Positions 14,953 to 24,573 of a DNA stretch of 25,464 bases are shown here, one piece after another. Within the stretch, counting starts at the first letter, position 1; each line of letters begins with the position of its first letter. Location of the stretch: assembly GCA_036939755.1 (NCBI GenBank), contig JALLAZ010000290.1, positions 1 to 25,464 of the forward strand. The letters run 5' to 3'. The notes under the pieces were generated by a model. The model searched no databases and was not told the origin of the DNA. It saw only the letters and a list, made by a program, of their open reading frames with translations. The position numbers and the translations under genes are program-made. The DNA comes from Stephanodiscus triporus (Eukaryota > Bacillariophyta > Thalassiosirophyceae > Thalassiosirales > Thalassiosiraceae).

Positions 14953-16901
14953 ATGTTTGGTTCAACACCACTATCGGCTGACAATATCAATTGTCCAACC
15001 ATGAGCAGCATACGCCAAGACATACTATCATCAACCGAATTGATCTTCCGCAGTCGTCTGACGTGGCTGTTAGTCTTCGGTCCCATCGCCCTGATCGGCA
15101 AGGCGGGCTTATTCGGCGAATCGGCGTGCTTCATACTGGCGGGCCTGACGTTGATACCGCTGGCGGAACGCTTGTCCTTCGTCACCGAGGAGGTCGCGAA
15201 TCACACGAGCCAGACCATAGGCGCGCTCCTGAACGCCACCTTCGGTAACGCGCCAGAATTGCTGATATCTGCCGCGGCCTTGCAGGAGGGATTCTACCGC
15301 GTGGTGCAGCTGACGTTGCTCGGGTCCATCCTCACCAACCTGCTCTTCGTGTTCGGCATGTCGTGTCTGCTAGGGGGGCTGAGATATCAGGTCCAGGAGC
15401 TGAGGATCGTGTCCGGCAATGCGAGCATCGGGATGCTCATGATGGCGGTGGCGGGACTGGCGTTGCCGGCGGCCTTGACGTTGAGCGCTGAGTTGAGATC
15501 GCTGGGGACGAACGAAAAGCAATACGTCGATAAGAATGGGGATGGGGTGAGTGATTTCAACGATGGCCCAACGCTTGCGATGGTTGGGCTTTCGAGATTC
15601 AATGCCGTCATTATGATAGTTGGGTACCTGCTGTACCTACTGTTCCAGCTTGGATCGCATAAAGACGAGTTTGACGACCTGCACGAGGAGGATGAAAATA
15701 GTATGGTTGAAGGGGGGGGGGGAAATCACGTGCAGAGACATCAGATAATCAAGACGAAGAAGAAAGCGCGTAAAAATAGGTTCTGCCGGCGTTTGTTTAA
15801 GTCGTGCAGAGGGGGGGGGTGCAGATTGGACGATGACGATGGAGTAGGATATCTAAGTCTTGCGGCACGGACCTCCGCCCGGGAAATGGAAATGTCTCCT
15901 CGGGCTCAGAATAACAATATCTTATCGATGAGTCAGACGTTGCCTGTTTATATTGGAAGGCAACCTGGTGTTGTTGGGGAGCAAGGCGTCATTCCTCAAT
16001 GCCGCGAGACCTCGGACGTTGAAGAGAGTAGAAACGGGGGGGAAATAATGACTGGGGAATCTAATGTCACGGAGCACATGAGCAACGTCAGTGGACGAAG
16101 ACGATCAGGTCAGCTGACCAAAAGGGGGGAAGATGTCACACAATTGCTGAAAACAACTGGTTTGTCATTGCAAGAACAGACATCCACACGCCGGTCAAAT
16201 AAAAGTCATTGCTCGGATGGGGACGAGGAGGTGGACGAGTCTTACCTGATGTCAATGCACATGGCAACAATAGGAGAAAATGGAGATGAAAGTAAGTCTG
16301 ACTTGTTGAATAGCCGTAGCTTACACGTGGACTCGTTTTTCATCAATAACGCAACATTTCCCACATGAAAACAGCCCATATGTCTTTTAGAGCAGGGCTT
16401 CTTTGGTTGTTCCTGATAACGTTGAGCATCTCTGCCATGAGTGATATCCTTGTGGATACGATTGATGGATTCGCTCTTCGAATGCACATATCGGAAGTCT
16501 TTACGTCATTGGTGATATTGCCATTTTTTTCCAATATTGCTGAGCAAGTTTCGGCATTGATCTTTGCTTACAGAAATGAAATGGACTTGTGTATTGGAAT
16601 TACGGTGGGGAGTGCCGTGCAGATCGCACTGTTTGTGCTTCCGGGTAGTGTCCTAATCGGCTGGGCCATGGATCGCAGTATGTCATTATTCTTCAGGGGG
16701 TTTGAGACGTGCTGTTTGATATTCAGTGTAGTCTCGGTAGCGGCCGTTTTACAAGGAGGGACGACAAATTGGCTCGTCGGGGCATATTTACTGGGCGTAT
16801 ATTTTATGGTGGCGGCTGGATTCTGGTATCACGAATTGGAAAATCTTTCAATTGATGGAGAGCTTCATAATCTCCATAATCATACACCATCCGATGTATA
16901 A
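14953..16901 (+). CDS. CAX: CAX-type Ca2+/H+ (cation/proton) antiporter with expanded central loop
   Basis: Spliced CDS about join(14953..16291,16393..16901), 615 residues. Eleven hydrophobic segments are visible, six before and five after a long hydrophilic loop, as in vacuolar CAX/VCX1 exchangers. The first alpha repeat has GNAPELLIS (98-106); the second has SNIAEQVSALIFA followed by the family phrase DLCIGITVGSAVQIALFVLP. These carry the acidic residues that bind Ca2+ in the membrane. CAX proteins use the proton gradient to load Ca2+ or Mn2+ into vacuoles. Two oddities: a loop DKNGDGVSDFND (193-204) of EF-hand form lies between the fifth and sixth segments, and the central loop (about 235-447) is far longer than the usual short acidic stretch. 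It starts acidic and is then basic and Ser/Gly-rich, with an 11-G run in the DNA (15712-15722). An internal start at M17 is possible. Confidence 0.88.
16292..16392 (+). other. intron of the CAX gene, about 101 bp
   Basis: A strong donor A|GTAAGT lies at 16292. It removes the stop at 16366-16368 that otherwise splits the gene. The acceptor region reads TTTTAGAGCAG: the first AG (16390) is out of phase with this donor and leads to a stop, while AG at 16392 or 16395 keeps the frame. Using a weak donor at 16296 with the first AG would also work. The intron is secure; the exact junction is not. Confidence 0.75.
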
Positions 16902-17052
16902 AAAGCTGCACTAATAGCAAGTTATGTCCATCGAGATTACCTACTTCTTCTTAAAGCCATGAATCCTTAGTGGTAGGCAATCATTTGCTTTTTCAACGCT
17001 TTTGACACCAGATTTTGTCCAAACGACTTCCGTTTAACATGAAGCACATGTC

Positions 17053-20000
17053 CTACGAGGCCAAGTCGTTGTCTGCTTTGGATCTTGCCGCGGGGACCTC
17101 ACCAGTCCACTCTCCCTTTTCCTTGACGAGAGCCTCCAGCCCTGCTAGTTGAGCTTCAAGAAAGCGAGAATGTTCATCCATGCGCTCCCTCATGCGAATT
17201 AAGTGATCAACTTTAGCTCTTTTTGAGTAATCCTGAATTACGATATGGATAAGAATGGCAGCTATTGAGTGAAAATAAATCTTACAAAATGTAGATATGA
17301 TGTTGCGGGACGTACCGTCAACACATCAAAGTATTTCTGATCGATCACGGTGGTGCTAAACTTTCTTGAAATTTGCATACACTCCCTAGCACCAGGCTTC
17401 CTCCGTGGCTCCTTTTTTGACGATGCCGGCGTCAGACCGCTCTTGGCCGCTGCTGCAGCGCTGCGTTCGGCAAGATACATGCTAGCCTGTCGAGATGCAG
17501 ACGCGGCAACTCCATGCTCGTCAGATCGTGGTCGTTTCATAAGCCCCCCACCCTCCATTTCATCATGGAAGACTGTGCGCTGAATTTTTCTTCCGCTACG
17601 GCTGCGCTCCACGTTCGAATCTGAATTGTCAAAGTAAAGATTAGCCATCGAAATCTCGGACTTGATAGGCAACTTGCGTGGAATGGGTGCGCCCCCGTCC
17701 TTACGTGGCCTTCCTCTGCCACGTTTCATGGGCTGCGCGTCTGCCGCAGAATGTTGCTGTTGTTGTTGGTAATACTGTGCATGCATCCTGGCCATCGTCT
17801 CAGCCTTTGGAGGACGACCCGGTCCCCTCTTGTGGTGCATTACCGGCATTGACACAGGCGACGGCGTCTTCTCTTTCCAAAAACCCTGAGGACGCAGCTC
17901 CGATTCTTTCAACTTGCGTTTTTCAGAGAAGAACCTTTTCTGCTCGTTGGCAACACGCCTTTTCTCCTCCTCCTGCTTTTTTCGTTCTTGATAAGCCGCG
18001 CGACGTTTGGCGGCAGCCATCTCTTTTTTGGCTTCTTCTTCCTTGCGTTTTTCCTCTTCAATCTTCTTCTTTGCCTCGCGTTCCTGCATAAAGATGAAAT
18101 AGGCAAGTTAAAAGATAGGCATATGTGAGCTGTTTAGGCGGTGGGATATCATGGGTCTGGTGGTTTTTGGTAGCAACAATTCAAAACACGCACCTTCTTC
18201 CTCTGCTCCAACAAAACTTTCTTTTCCTCGTGCTCAATACAAGCGGGACATTCCCACTCTGCATCGGGAATCTTATCTAATCCCAAACAAAATGTGTGAT
18301 ATTCCTGATCGCACTTATCACAAAGGATTGTCTGCTCTTTACCAAACTTATTGAAGCACAGTCGACATGCGCAGTAACAACAAATCTTGATTTTTCCAAT
18401 GTCAAGGCACGCGGAGCAGTCAAAAAGAGAACCGGGTTTGCGGTTTAGTACACCAACCCCTGCAATGTTGTCGTTGGTTTCCTTCTTAATGGGTGCGCGC
18501 TTTGCATTCTTCTTTGGGGTGCCTCCCCCCTTTGTCTGCTTGGTGGGTGGTCGTCCACGCCTAGGCGCGGAAGTTGAAGCAAGGGTAGCTGACGCCGGGG
18601 AGGCGGCATCTTCCTTCTTAGGGCGTCCTCCTCCCCTGATGTATTCGGGTTCTCCACTGTCCCTCCTTGCTGTCTCGCAACAAATAAATCCCGTAGTGTT
18701 GTCGCCATCAGATCTCCGCGAAGAATCGGATACTCCCGGTAGTGCTGCTGACGACGATGGCACCTCCACGGCCATGACTTCGTCGCTCCTTTCCAACTTC
18801 ACGGTGACTTCACCTGCTTCATCACCGCCCCTCAAAGTCATAGCAAACTCATCCTGGCCGTCAGCATCTGTCTTCGAATCCCAGCTGCCATCACCAGGAT
18901 TATTTTCCTCGTGTTCTTTTGCCATAGCCTCGGCCAAATCACCAATAGCTTCAATCGCCGCTAAGTCCTCCTCCTCCTCTTTTGCTACAGCTTTCTCGCC
19001 AGCGTCTGCGTCCACAGTTGCAGTGGTGCTGATAGGTGTATTGGTAGAGGTAGAGGGTTTATTCATTTCAACACGAGTACGTTTCCCCCTTCTTTCAATT
19101 ACCCTATCAGGTGGCATACCAGCAAGAGCGTTGGCATCCATAGATTCAGCTGAAGCAGCTTTAATTGTCGACTTTGGCGGTCTACCAGGCCTACCCGGCG
19201 GCTTCAATGGTGGCACAGCAGCAGCAGATGAATCGTTATCGGCTGCACCAGTAAGAGGTTCATCCACTGTTACAGCTGGAACAGATTTAACGGGTGACTT
19301 TGGTGGTCTACCAGGCCTACCGGGCGGCTTCAATGGTGGCACAGCAGCGGCAGATGAATCGTTACCGGCTGCATCAGCAAGAGGGGCATGCACTGTTTCA
19401 GCTGGAGCAGATTTAAGCGTCGACTTTGGTGGTCTACCAGGCCTACCCGGCGGCTTCAATGGTGGAACAGCAGCGGCAGATGAATCGTTATCGGCTGCAT
19501 CAGCAAGAGGGGCATGCACTGTTTCAGCTGGAGCAGATTTAACTGTCGACTTTGGTGGTCTACCAGGCCTACCGGGCGGCTTCAATGGTGGCACAACAGC
19601 GGCAGATGAATTGTTCAAGACTGTCTCAGTTGGAAGAGATCTGCGTGGCGACTTTGGCGGTCTACCAGGTCTACCGGGCATCTTTTGCGGTGGGAACTTA
19701 GTATCTCCCGTTGCTACGACTTTTTCTTGTGGCGTCACCTTGCCACCAGTTACTGCCTGCTTCTGCTGCTGCTGCTGCTGCTGCTGTCTAGCCTTAGCAG
19801 CCGCAGCACTCGCTGGACTAGGAGTACCCGCAGGAGGTTTACCCGCAGCCCTCCATTTTCGTGGACAATCATCAGCGTGCGTTTTTCGAGTCTTTTCGCC
19901 CGTGGCCAATTCTTTTTTGCATTTGATACATCCCGCAGCCGCCCCCTCCTCAAGTGGCGCTGGATCTTTGGGTGAGGTGGGTCCTTCAGCCGAAGGTGGA

Positions 20001-22084
20001 CGTCCCGGTTCGCCCCCAGCAGATGATTTCTTGGAGGGGGGCCTTCCTACCTTCCTTCGTTTTACCGGGGGGGATTCTGCATCAGGATCAGGGAAGACGG
20101 CAATGTAAGTAGTTTCGGTAGCTGCATCAGCGGTGGCTGGGGCGACATTGCTCATGAATTCTTTAGGCACCTCAGCAGCCTCATATTCATTTGCTTTCGT
20201 ATCATCCTTAGCTTTGGTACCAACCTCCATCACTGTTCCAGGAGGAAAAAGGCTCGTAGAAGGCGTATCTGTAGGAGTGGGCAGCATATACGCACCCCTA
20301 TACTTTCGAGGGCAATTATCTGCATGAACCTTTCGGGTCTTTTCACCAGTCTTGAGCTCCTTCTGACACTTGATACAGCCTGCAGCCGCGGATACCTCAA
20401 GGGGCACCATCCCCCCATCTCTTAAACCAGATGTTTGACTGGATGGAGAAACCGATGAATCTGGCTCTTCTTCTTCCTCGTCTCCATGGCTATCTTCCTC
20501 CTCTTCGTCATCGTTGTCATTCTGTTCCTTGTCCTCCTCTTCCTCCTCCTCTTCCTGCTCTTTCTGCTCTTCCTCCTCTTCCTCCTCTTTTTCCTCCTCA
20601 TCCTCATCCTCCTCATCTTCTGCGGGTGACTCCTCTTCTCGTTTCACCCTAGCTGTAGCTGTTGGAGGAAAAGTTCCAGCAGCAGGCGAGGCATAAATGG
20701 GTTTACCAACGCTCTTCCACTTACGTGGACAAAAGTCATCATGTGTCTTGCGCGTTTTCACTCCCGTCGCAAGCTCCTTTACACACTTGCGACATCCCGA
20801 CACGGCCGCGACCTCTACAGATACTAGCACTCCATCGCTGCCGGCACCAGCGCTCGTGTCCACCGCTGCCAGATTTTCATCCCCATCGTCCTCGCTCTCT
20901 TTGAGACCACTCTCCAAGTCCACTATTTCCCCCACAGCCCTCTTTCGGACCATCTCCTTTATATCCCTCCTCATCCGTTCCATCTCTCTGCAGGCCTGCG
21001 CTGCCTTGCGCCGTTCCTTCCCGTCCTTCTTCCCCCCCATGACTCCCGCCGCCCAGCAGTAGGCGCACTTCCAATCATCAGGGGGTTCCTCCTTTAGCTT
21101 CGGGCGGGCGCAATGCACGTGAAAGACGAGGTTGCACGTCGCGCAGCACAGCACCTCACCGGGCTGGTTGCAAACCTCACACAAGTCGTTGTGTTGATCG
21201 AAAAAATCCTGTTCGTTGAGGACCACCCTGGGCGTCGGCTTGGGAGACTTGGGCTTCTTGGGAGGTATTGGCGAAGATGTTGATTCGCTCTTGCGCGGCC
21301 GGCCCGGTCCCTTTCGCTGTGGTGTTGTTGGTTTCTGTTTAGGCGTGACGTCCTCGACCTCCTTCTCCTCCTCCTCCTCCTCCTCCTCCTCCGCCACCTC
21401 CTCCTCGTCGTCCTCGTCATCCTCTTCCTCCTCTTCCTCCTCCCCTTCTTCCTCCTCTTCGCTACTATCCTCCTCCTCTGAACTCGAACTTCGCTCCCCG
21501 TACTCCTCAGACTTGACATACCTTCCCTTGATGCCCCTGGGGCTCCCCTCCTCGTCCTCGTCGTCGCCGACGCCGTCGGCCCCCAACGCTTCCTCGTACT
21601 GCTCGTCCAAAATTTCCAACACCCTCCGGAAGAACGAAACGCACTCGGCGCGGCCACGACGGCCGGATCTTCCCCCGCCGATGGTGCGCCGGTGCATGTC
21701 CATCGCCTTGACTATGAACTTGCGTCTCTGCTCGTAGGTCTTCAGTACCCTGGTGGGCTTGACCTTTAGCCGGGTCTCGTCCTCGTCTTCCTCCTCCTCG
21801 TCTTCACCGTCAGGCAGTCCCATCGTCGCGTCCTCCTTCGCGCATTCCTTCGCGGTCTGCTTGGCGATGCCGATGGAACTCTCCCGCCGTCCTTTCGCGG
21901 CCCTGGCGAGCGATCCCTTACTCATGTTGATGGCCGCGGGTACCGACGCGTAGTCCTCGTCCTCGTGGCCCATACGCGATAAGGACTCGAGAAGGCAGTG
22001 CGCCCGGGCATCCCACATGTCTCTATTGAAGGGCGGCCAGGAGGGGGGGAGGGGAATCCCACCGGACTCCGGTGTTTTCGGCAT
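17053..22084 (-). CDS. PHD-finger, AT-hook chromatin protein with three CCHC repeats
   Basis: Spliced CDS complement(join(17053..17232,17316..18083,18194..22084)), 1612 residues. Order: acidic, Ser-rich N-terminus; AT-hook GPGRPRK (259-265); PHD1 (C302 to C343, with CNLVFHVHC in the middle); three motifs C-x2-C-x13-H-x3-C at 431-452, 570-591 and 719-740; Glu/Asp tracts (199-242, 483-540); polyQ (767-774); five PGRP-type AT-hooks in 42-residue repeats; further hooks; extended Cys-rich PHD2 (1223-1282); and a charged coiled coil (EREAKKKIEEEKRK) continuing over exon 2. Exon 2 adds two strong hooks (RGPGRPPK, RGRGRPRK), and exon 3 a helical tail ending NDLAS. PHD fingers read histone H3 tails and AT-hooks bind AT-rich minor groove, so a nuclear chromatin regulator is expected. 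No catalytic domain is visible. The first ATG is used. Target genes are unknown. Confidence 0.88.
17233..17315 (-). other. intron 2 of the PHD/AT-hook gene, 83 bp
   Basis: Minus-strand donor ACG|GTACGT and acceptor ATTCAG|GATTAC, phase 0. Splicing replaces a short nonsense tail with a 59-residue charged helix (from DYSKRAKVDHLIRM) ending at TAG 17053-17055. Confidence 0.85.
18084..18193 (-). other. intron 1 of the PHD/AT-hook gene, 110 bp
   Basis: Minus-strand donor AAG|GTGCGT and acceptor ATGCAG|GAACGC, phase 0. It joins two halves of one charged coiled coil (LLEQRKK to EREAKKK) directly after PHD2. Confidence 0.9.
19172..19690 (-). repeat. 126-bp tandem repeats coding for AT-hook modules
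   Basis: The plus-strand phrase GGTCTACCAGG starts at 19179, 19305, 19431, 19557 and 19659. The first four steps show an exact 126-base period; the last interval is 102. Each unit encodes one PGRPGRPPKS hook plus a spacer with ETVHAPLADAA-like sequence. Copies 2-4 are nearly identical, so expansion is recent and in frame. Confidence 0.95.
19763..19786 (-). repeat. CAG trinucleotide repeat (8 units) coding polyQ
   Basis: Eight CTG on the plus strand, read as CAG on the coding strand, give eight Gln followed by Lys-Gln. A second, shorter polyQ of this protein is encoded near 17757-17775. Confidence 0.95.
20514..20640 (-). repeat. GAG/GAA-rich low-complexity tract coding poly-acidic region
   Basis: CTC/CTT triplets on the plus strand encode an almost pure Glu/Asp stretch of the PHD protein. 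A similar tract lies at about 21355-21480. The strong strand asymmetry also makes long Ser-rich frames on the opposite strand, which are not genes. Confidence 0.85.
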
Positions 22085-22458
22085 AGTGTGGGTCCTCGAC
22101 TTTGGGCTTACAATTCTTGCGGTTGTTGTGTGGTGTGGATTTGGGTCCAGAGAAAAAGGGGGCGGGGGGAGTCCTGTCTGGAACCTTCGCCACCTCCGAA
22201 GAAGTTCCAGAACTTGTAACTTAGGGGAGAGAAGTAAGTTGAAAGTTGAAACGATATGTAGTAGAGTGAAGGGCGCGACGTCCTATCTATCGCGTAATCT
22301 AGTATGGTAGATACTATTTTGATATTAAATGCACGCAGTAATCACAACTTGTTAAGCCCAACCTCTGCAATTACACGGCTCTAATGTCTTCGTTGTCATG
22401 AAGGTCTATCGCATTCCCTTGCAATTACACAACTCTACGTCTTCATTTTCGTGAAGGT
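22085..22458. other. intergenic region between the PHD and Obg genes
   Basis: It holds the 5' leader and promoter of the PHD gene and the 3' end of the Obg gene, both on the minus strand. Apart from the 54-bp tandem duplication at its right end I see no feature. Confidence 0.5.
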
Positions 22459-22474
22459 CTATCCCATCTGCTTC
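22367..22474 (-). repeat. 54-bp imperfect tandem duplication across the Obg stop codon
   Basis: GCAATTACAC begins one copy at 22367 and a second at 22421, and both contain TGAAGGTCTATC about 30 bases on. The second copy includes the Obg stop codon (TAG at 22459-22461, minus strand), so the end of the gene has been partly duplicated into its own 3' UTR. Confidence 0.85.
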
Positions 22475-24573
22475 ACCACCTGCCTTAGCCGTTTGGAAAG
22501 ACCTCTCAAGCCTTCCCCTGTGACTCCTGCACTAATCGCTTGAATATCGTCATGTTCACAAAAAATTCCCACTTCTTCCGCTGCTAAGCCCAGCTGAAAC
22601 AATAGCTCCTCCCTACGCCCCAGTCCAGCGTCTATATCTGGTATGAGATCCATCTTGTTTGCCAAAATCAGTGATGGACGGTTCATAATCTCCCTGCGTC
22701 TTCTACGCATCTCCTCTTCGTACTCTCCTTCGCCACGTATCTCATTCTCCCCGAAGATACCACTGCTTCCATATTCTCTCAATTCTTTCCCCAGGATCTT
22801 CAAATCGTTCACAGGGTCTCTTCCATCTACGCCTGCTGCATCCACCATGTACACTAACGCCTTTGTCCTCTCTATATGCCTCAAAAATTCAATCCCTCTC
22901 CCTCTCCCTTCCGCAGCCCCATCAATCAAACCTGGAACATCGGCCATCACTACTTGGTAACCATCCCTATATTGAATGGATCCTACCAACGGATGCAATG
23001 TTGTGAAGGGGTACGAAGCGATCTTTGGCCTGGCCCGACTCATGGCCGAGAGTAGGCTCGATTTTCCCGCATTGGGAAAGCCAACCAATCCAACATCGGC
23101 AATCAATTTCAGTTCCAGTTCGAGATAGGCGGTTTCACCCATGCCCGGTATTGATTTTTTAGCAGCATTTGATTCCATACTGGAAAAGTATGGGCGGTTG
23201 GCATACGCCTGATTGCCGACGCCAGGCTTTCCTCCTTCAGCAACAAGGAGCGACGTGTGAGGCTGATCGAGATCGGCTAGGAAGACTGTCTTTCGCATCG
23301 GTTGGCCAGAATAGGCTGTGGCTGCCAGTTGATCATTGCCGTCAGTCATCTCTGGCGCGCTCCAGTGAAACATTCCATCCTCGCCGCGTACTTCCTGGTC
23401 GACGACATCGTCATAATTCGATGGAGTGCCACGGGGCTTTCTCCTTCGCTTGCGCTGTCGTTTTAATGATTGCATTCTCTCGTACTCCGCGTCAAAACCG
23501 TCTTCCTCCTGAACTTCAATAGTTGCATCATTATCAATATTTTCTTCGTATTTGCCATTTACAACAGTGGATCGATGACCAAAGTAATCATCATCATCGT
23601 CGCTACTACTTTCCTCAAAAGTTTGAGCTTCAAAGTCAGTTTCCAACTCCACCTCCTCTCCATCATCGTCGAACTCATCGCTACTATCTTCCTCCGAACT
23701 TTGTGCTTCGAACTCAGTATCCACCTCCTCCATCTCCTCGCCATCATCGTCGAAGTCATCGCTGTTATCGTCCTCGAAAGTCAGAGATTGAAACTCGGTA
23801 TCCGGCTCCCCCTCCTCACCAGCAACCCCATCATAAATATCTTCAATCTCTTCCCAGTCAAGCACCCTTCGAACTACCACTCCACACGGAACTCTCACAA
23901 ATACATCTGCTCCATTCTTGCCCTGCTTTGCATTCGTCCCCCCTCGTCCTCCATCTCTCCCCGTGTAATGATGCTTTTCCATCTTGAGCGAAGATAGAGT
24001 AGGATCAGTCACTAGATACACGTTGCCCCCCTTTCCTCCATGACCCCCGCATGGCCGCTTTTTGTATGACCCCAGCCTGTGGAAGGAAATGCAGCCTTTG
24101 CCTCCTGATCCACCGCGCGTTTTGATCTGGATGCGATCGATGAACGGACGGTCCGATGAACCCTGCGGCTTCTTCGTCGTCTTGAGCGAGGACTTTTTGC
24201 TGTGAATACCGCCTGGAACTACGGCTATTCGCTGCCCGGGCTTGAGCGTGCCATCGTCGTCGTTTAGGAAGCTGCTTTGATGGTTAGGCTGGGTCGCACC
24301 GAACAGCGAACGCCGATGCACATTGTGCGGTTGTTTAGGTGGCAAGGTAGGGGGTCCCTTGGTCGGCGATCTCGAGGTGTAGTAACGTGCTTTAGCTGAT
24401 ATCGACGGGGATAAATATAATGGCCGTGTAGGAATGAGCCCCTTTGCGGATAAGGCAAAGACGATGCCCATCTTGTTAAGAATCCCCCACCTGCCCCCGG
24501 CAGTCTTTTTTTGGGTGTAGCAATTCGTAGCGCGTCGGGGAGGGATCTGACGCGTACGATAGCAACCCGCCAT
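22459..24573 (-). CDS. obg: Obg-family GTPase, probably mitochondrial, with large acidic insertion
   Basis: 704 residues. The N-terminus is basic and Tyr/Ser-rich with no acidic residues for about 100 positions, like a mitochondrial presequence (KARYYTS resembles a processing site). The Gly-rich Obg fold starts at FIDRIQIKTRGGSGGKG (about 144) and runs to about 236. A roughly 185-residue insertion follows, with three copies of a 27-residue acidic repeat (SSDEFDDDGEE) and a basic KRQRKRRRKPRG patch. The fold resumes at VFLADLDQPH and VAEGGKPGVGN. The G domain has G1 GFPNAGKSS (498-506), G3 DVPG (545-548), G4 NKMD (639-642) and a G5 SAG. Obg proteins act in late assembly of the large ribosomal subunit. 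The first in-frame ATG (24573) is preceded by only a GTG; a start at the MGIVFAL methionine (24471) is also plausible. No plastid-type signal peptide is seen, so a mitochondrial role is favoured. Confidence 0.93.
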   Translation of the reverse strand: MAGCYRTRQIPPRRATNCYTQKKTAGGRWGILNKMGIVFALSAKGLIPTRPLYLSPSISAKARYYTSRSPTKGPPTLPPKQPHNVHRRSLFGATQPNHQSSFLNDDDGTLKPGQRIAVVPGGIHSKKSSLKTTKKPQGSSDRPFIDRIQIKTRGGSGGKGCISFHRLGSYKKRPCGGHGGKGGNVYLVTDPTLSSLKMEKHHYTGRDGGRGGTNAKQGKNGADVFVRVPCGVVVRRVLDWEEIEDIYDGVAGEEGEPDTEFQSLTFEDDNSDDFDDDGEEMEEVDTEFEAQSSEEDSSDEFDDDGEEVELETDFEAQTFEESSSDDDDDYFGHRSTVVNGKYEENIDNDATIEVQEEDGFDAEYERMQSLKRQRKRRRKPRGTPSNYDDVVDQEVRGEDGMFHWSAPEMTDGNDQLAATAYSGQPMRKTVFLADLDQPHTSLLVAEGGKPGVGNQAYANRPYFSSMESNAAKKSIPGMGETAYLELELKLIADVGLVGFPNAGKSSLLSAMSRARPKIASYPFTTLHPLVGSIQYRDGYQVVMADVPGLIDGAAEGRGRGIEFLRHIERTKALVYMVDAAGVDGRDPVNDLKILGKELREYGSSGIFGENEIRGEGEYEEEMRRRRREIMNRPSLILANKMDLIPDIDAGLGRREELLFQLGLAAEEVGIFCEHDDIQAISAGVTGEGLRGLSKRLRQVVKQMG
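23581..23802 (-). repeat. 81-bp tandem repeats coding acidic modules in Obg
   Basis: Nearly three copies of a 27-residue unit with the core DTEF, then SDxFDDDGEE. They sit inside the insertion that interrupts the Obg fold. The third copy is degraded toward a plain Asp run. Confidence 0.85.

Noticed and set aside
14682..15185. 167-codon minus-strand frame in the GUCD1/CAX promoter region
   Set aside because: It overlaps the first exon of the CAX gene antisense and has no domain or sensible composition.
16365..16901. Separate small membrane protein starting at ATG 16365
   Set aside because: It is the C-terminal half of the CAX antiporter; a consensus intron joins it to the N-terminal half and removes the stop.
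19172..19690. Regularly spaced repeats suggestive of a CRISPR array
   Set aside because: The repeats encode AT-hook modules in an open frame, the spacers are also repeated, and the DNA is eukaryotic.
18387..20108. 573-codon open frame on the plus strand
   Set aside because: It is antisense to the AT-hook repeat region. Its Gly/Ala/Ser-rich repeats are exact shadows of the PHD protein, which has clear domains on the minus strand.
20431..21737. Ser- or Pro-rich plus-strand frames opposite the acidic tracts
   Set aside because: They are translations of CTC/TCC repeats antisense to Glu-coding DNA, with no independent signal.
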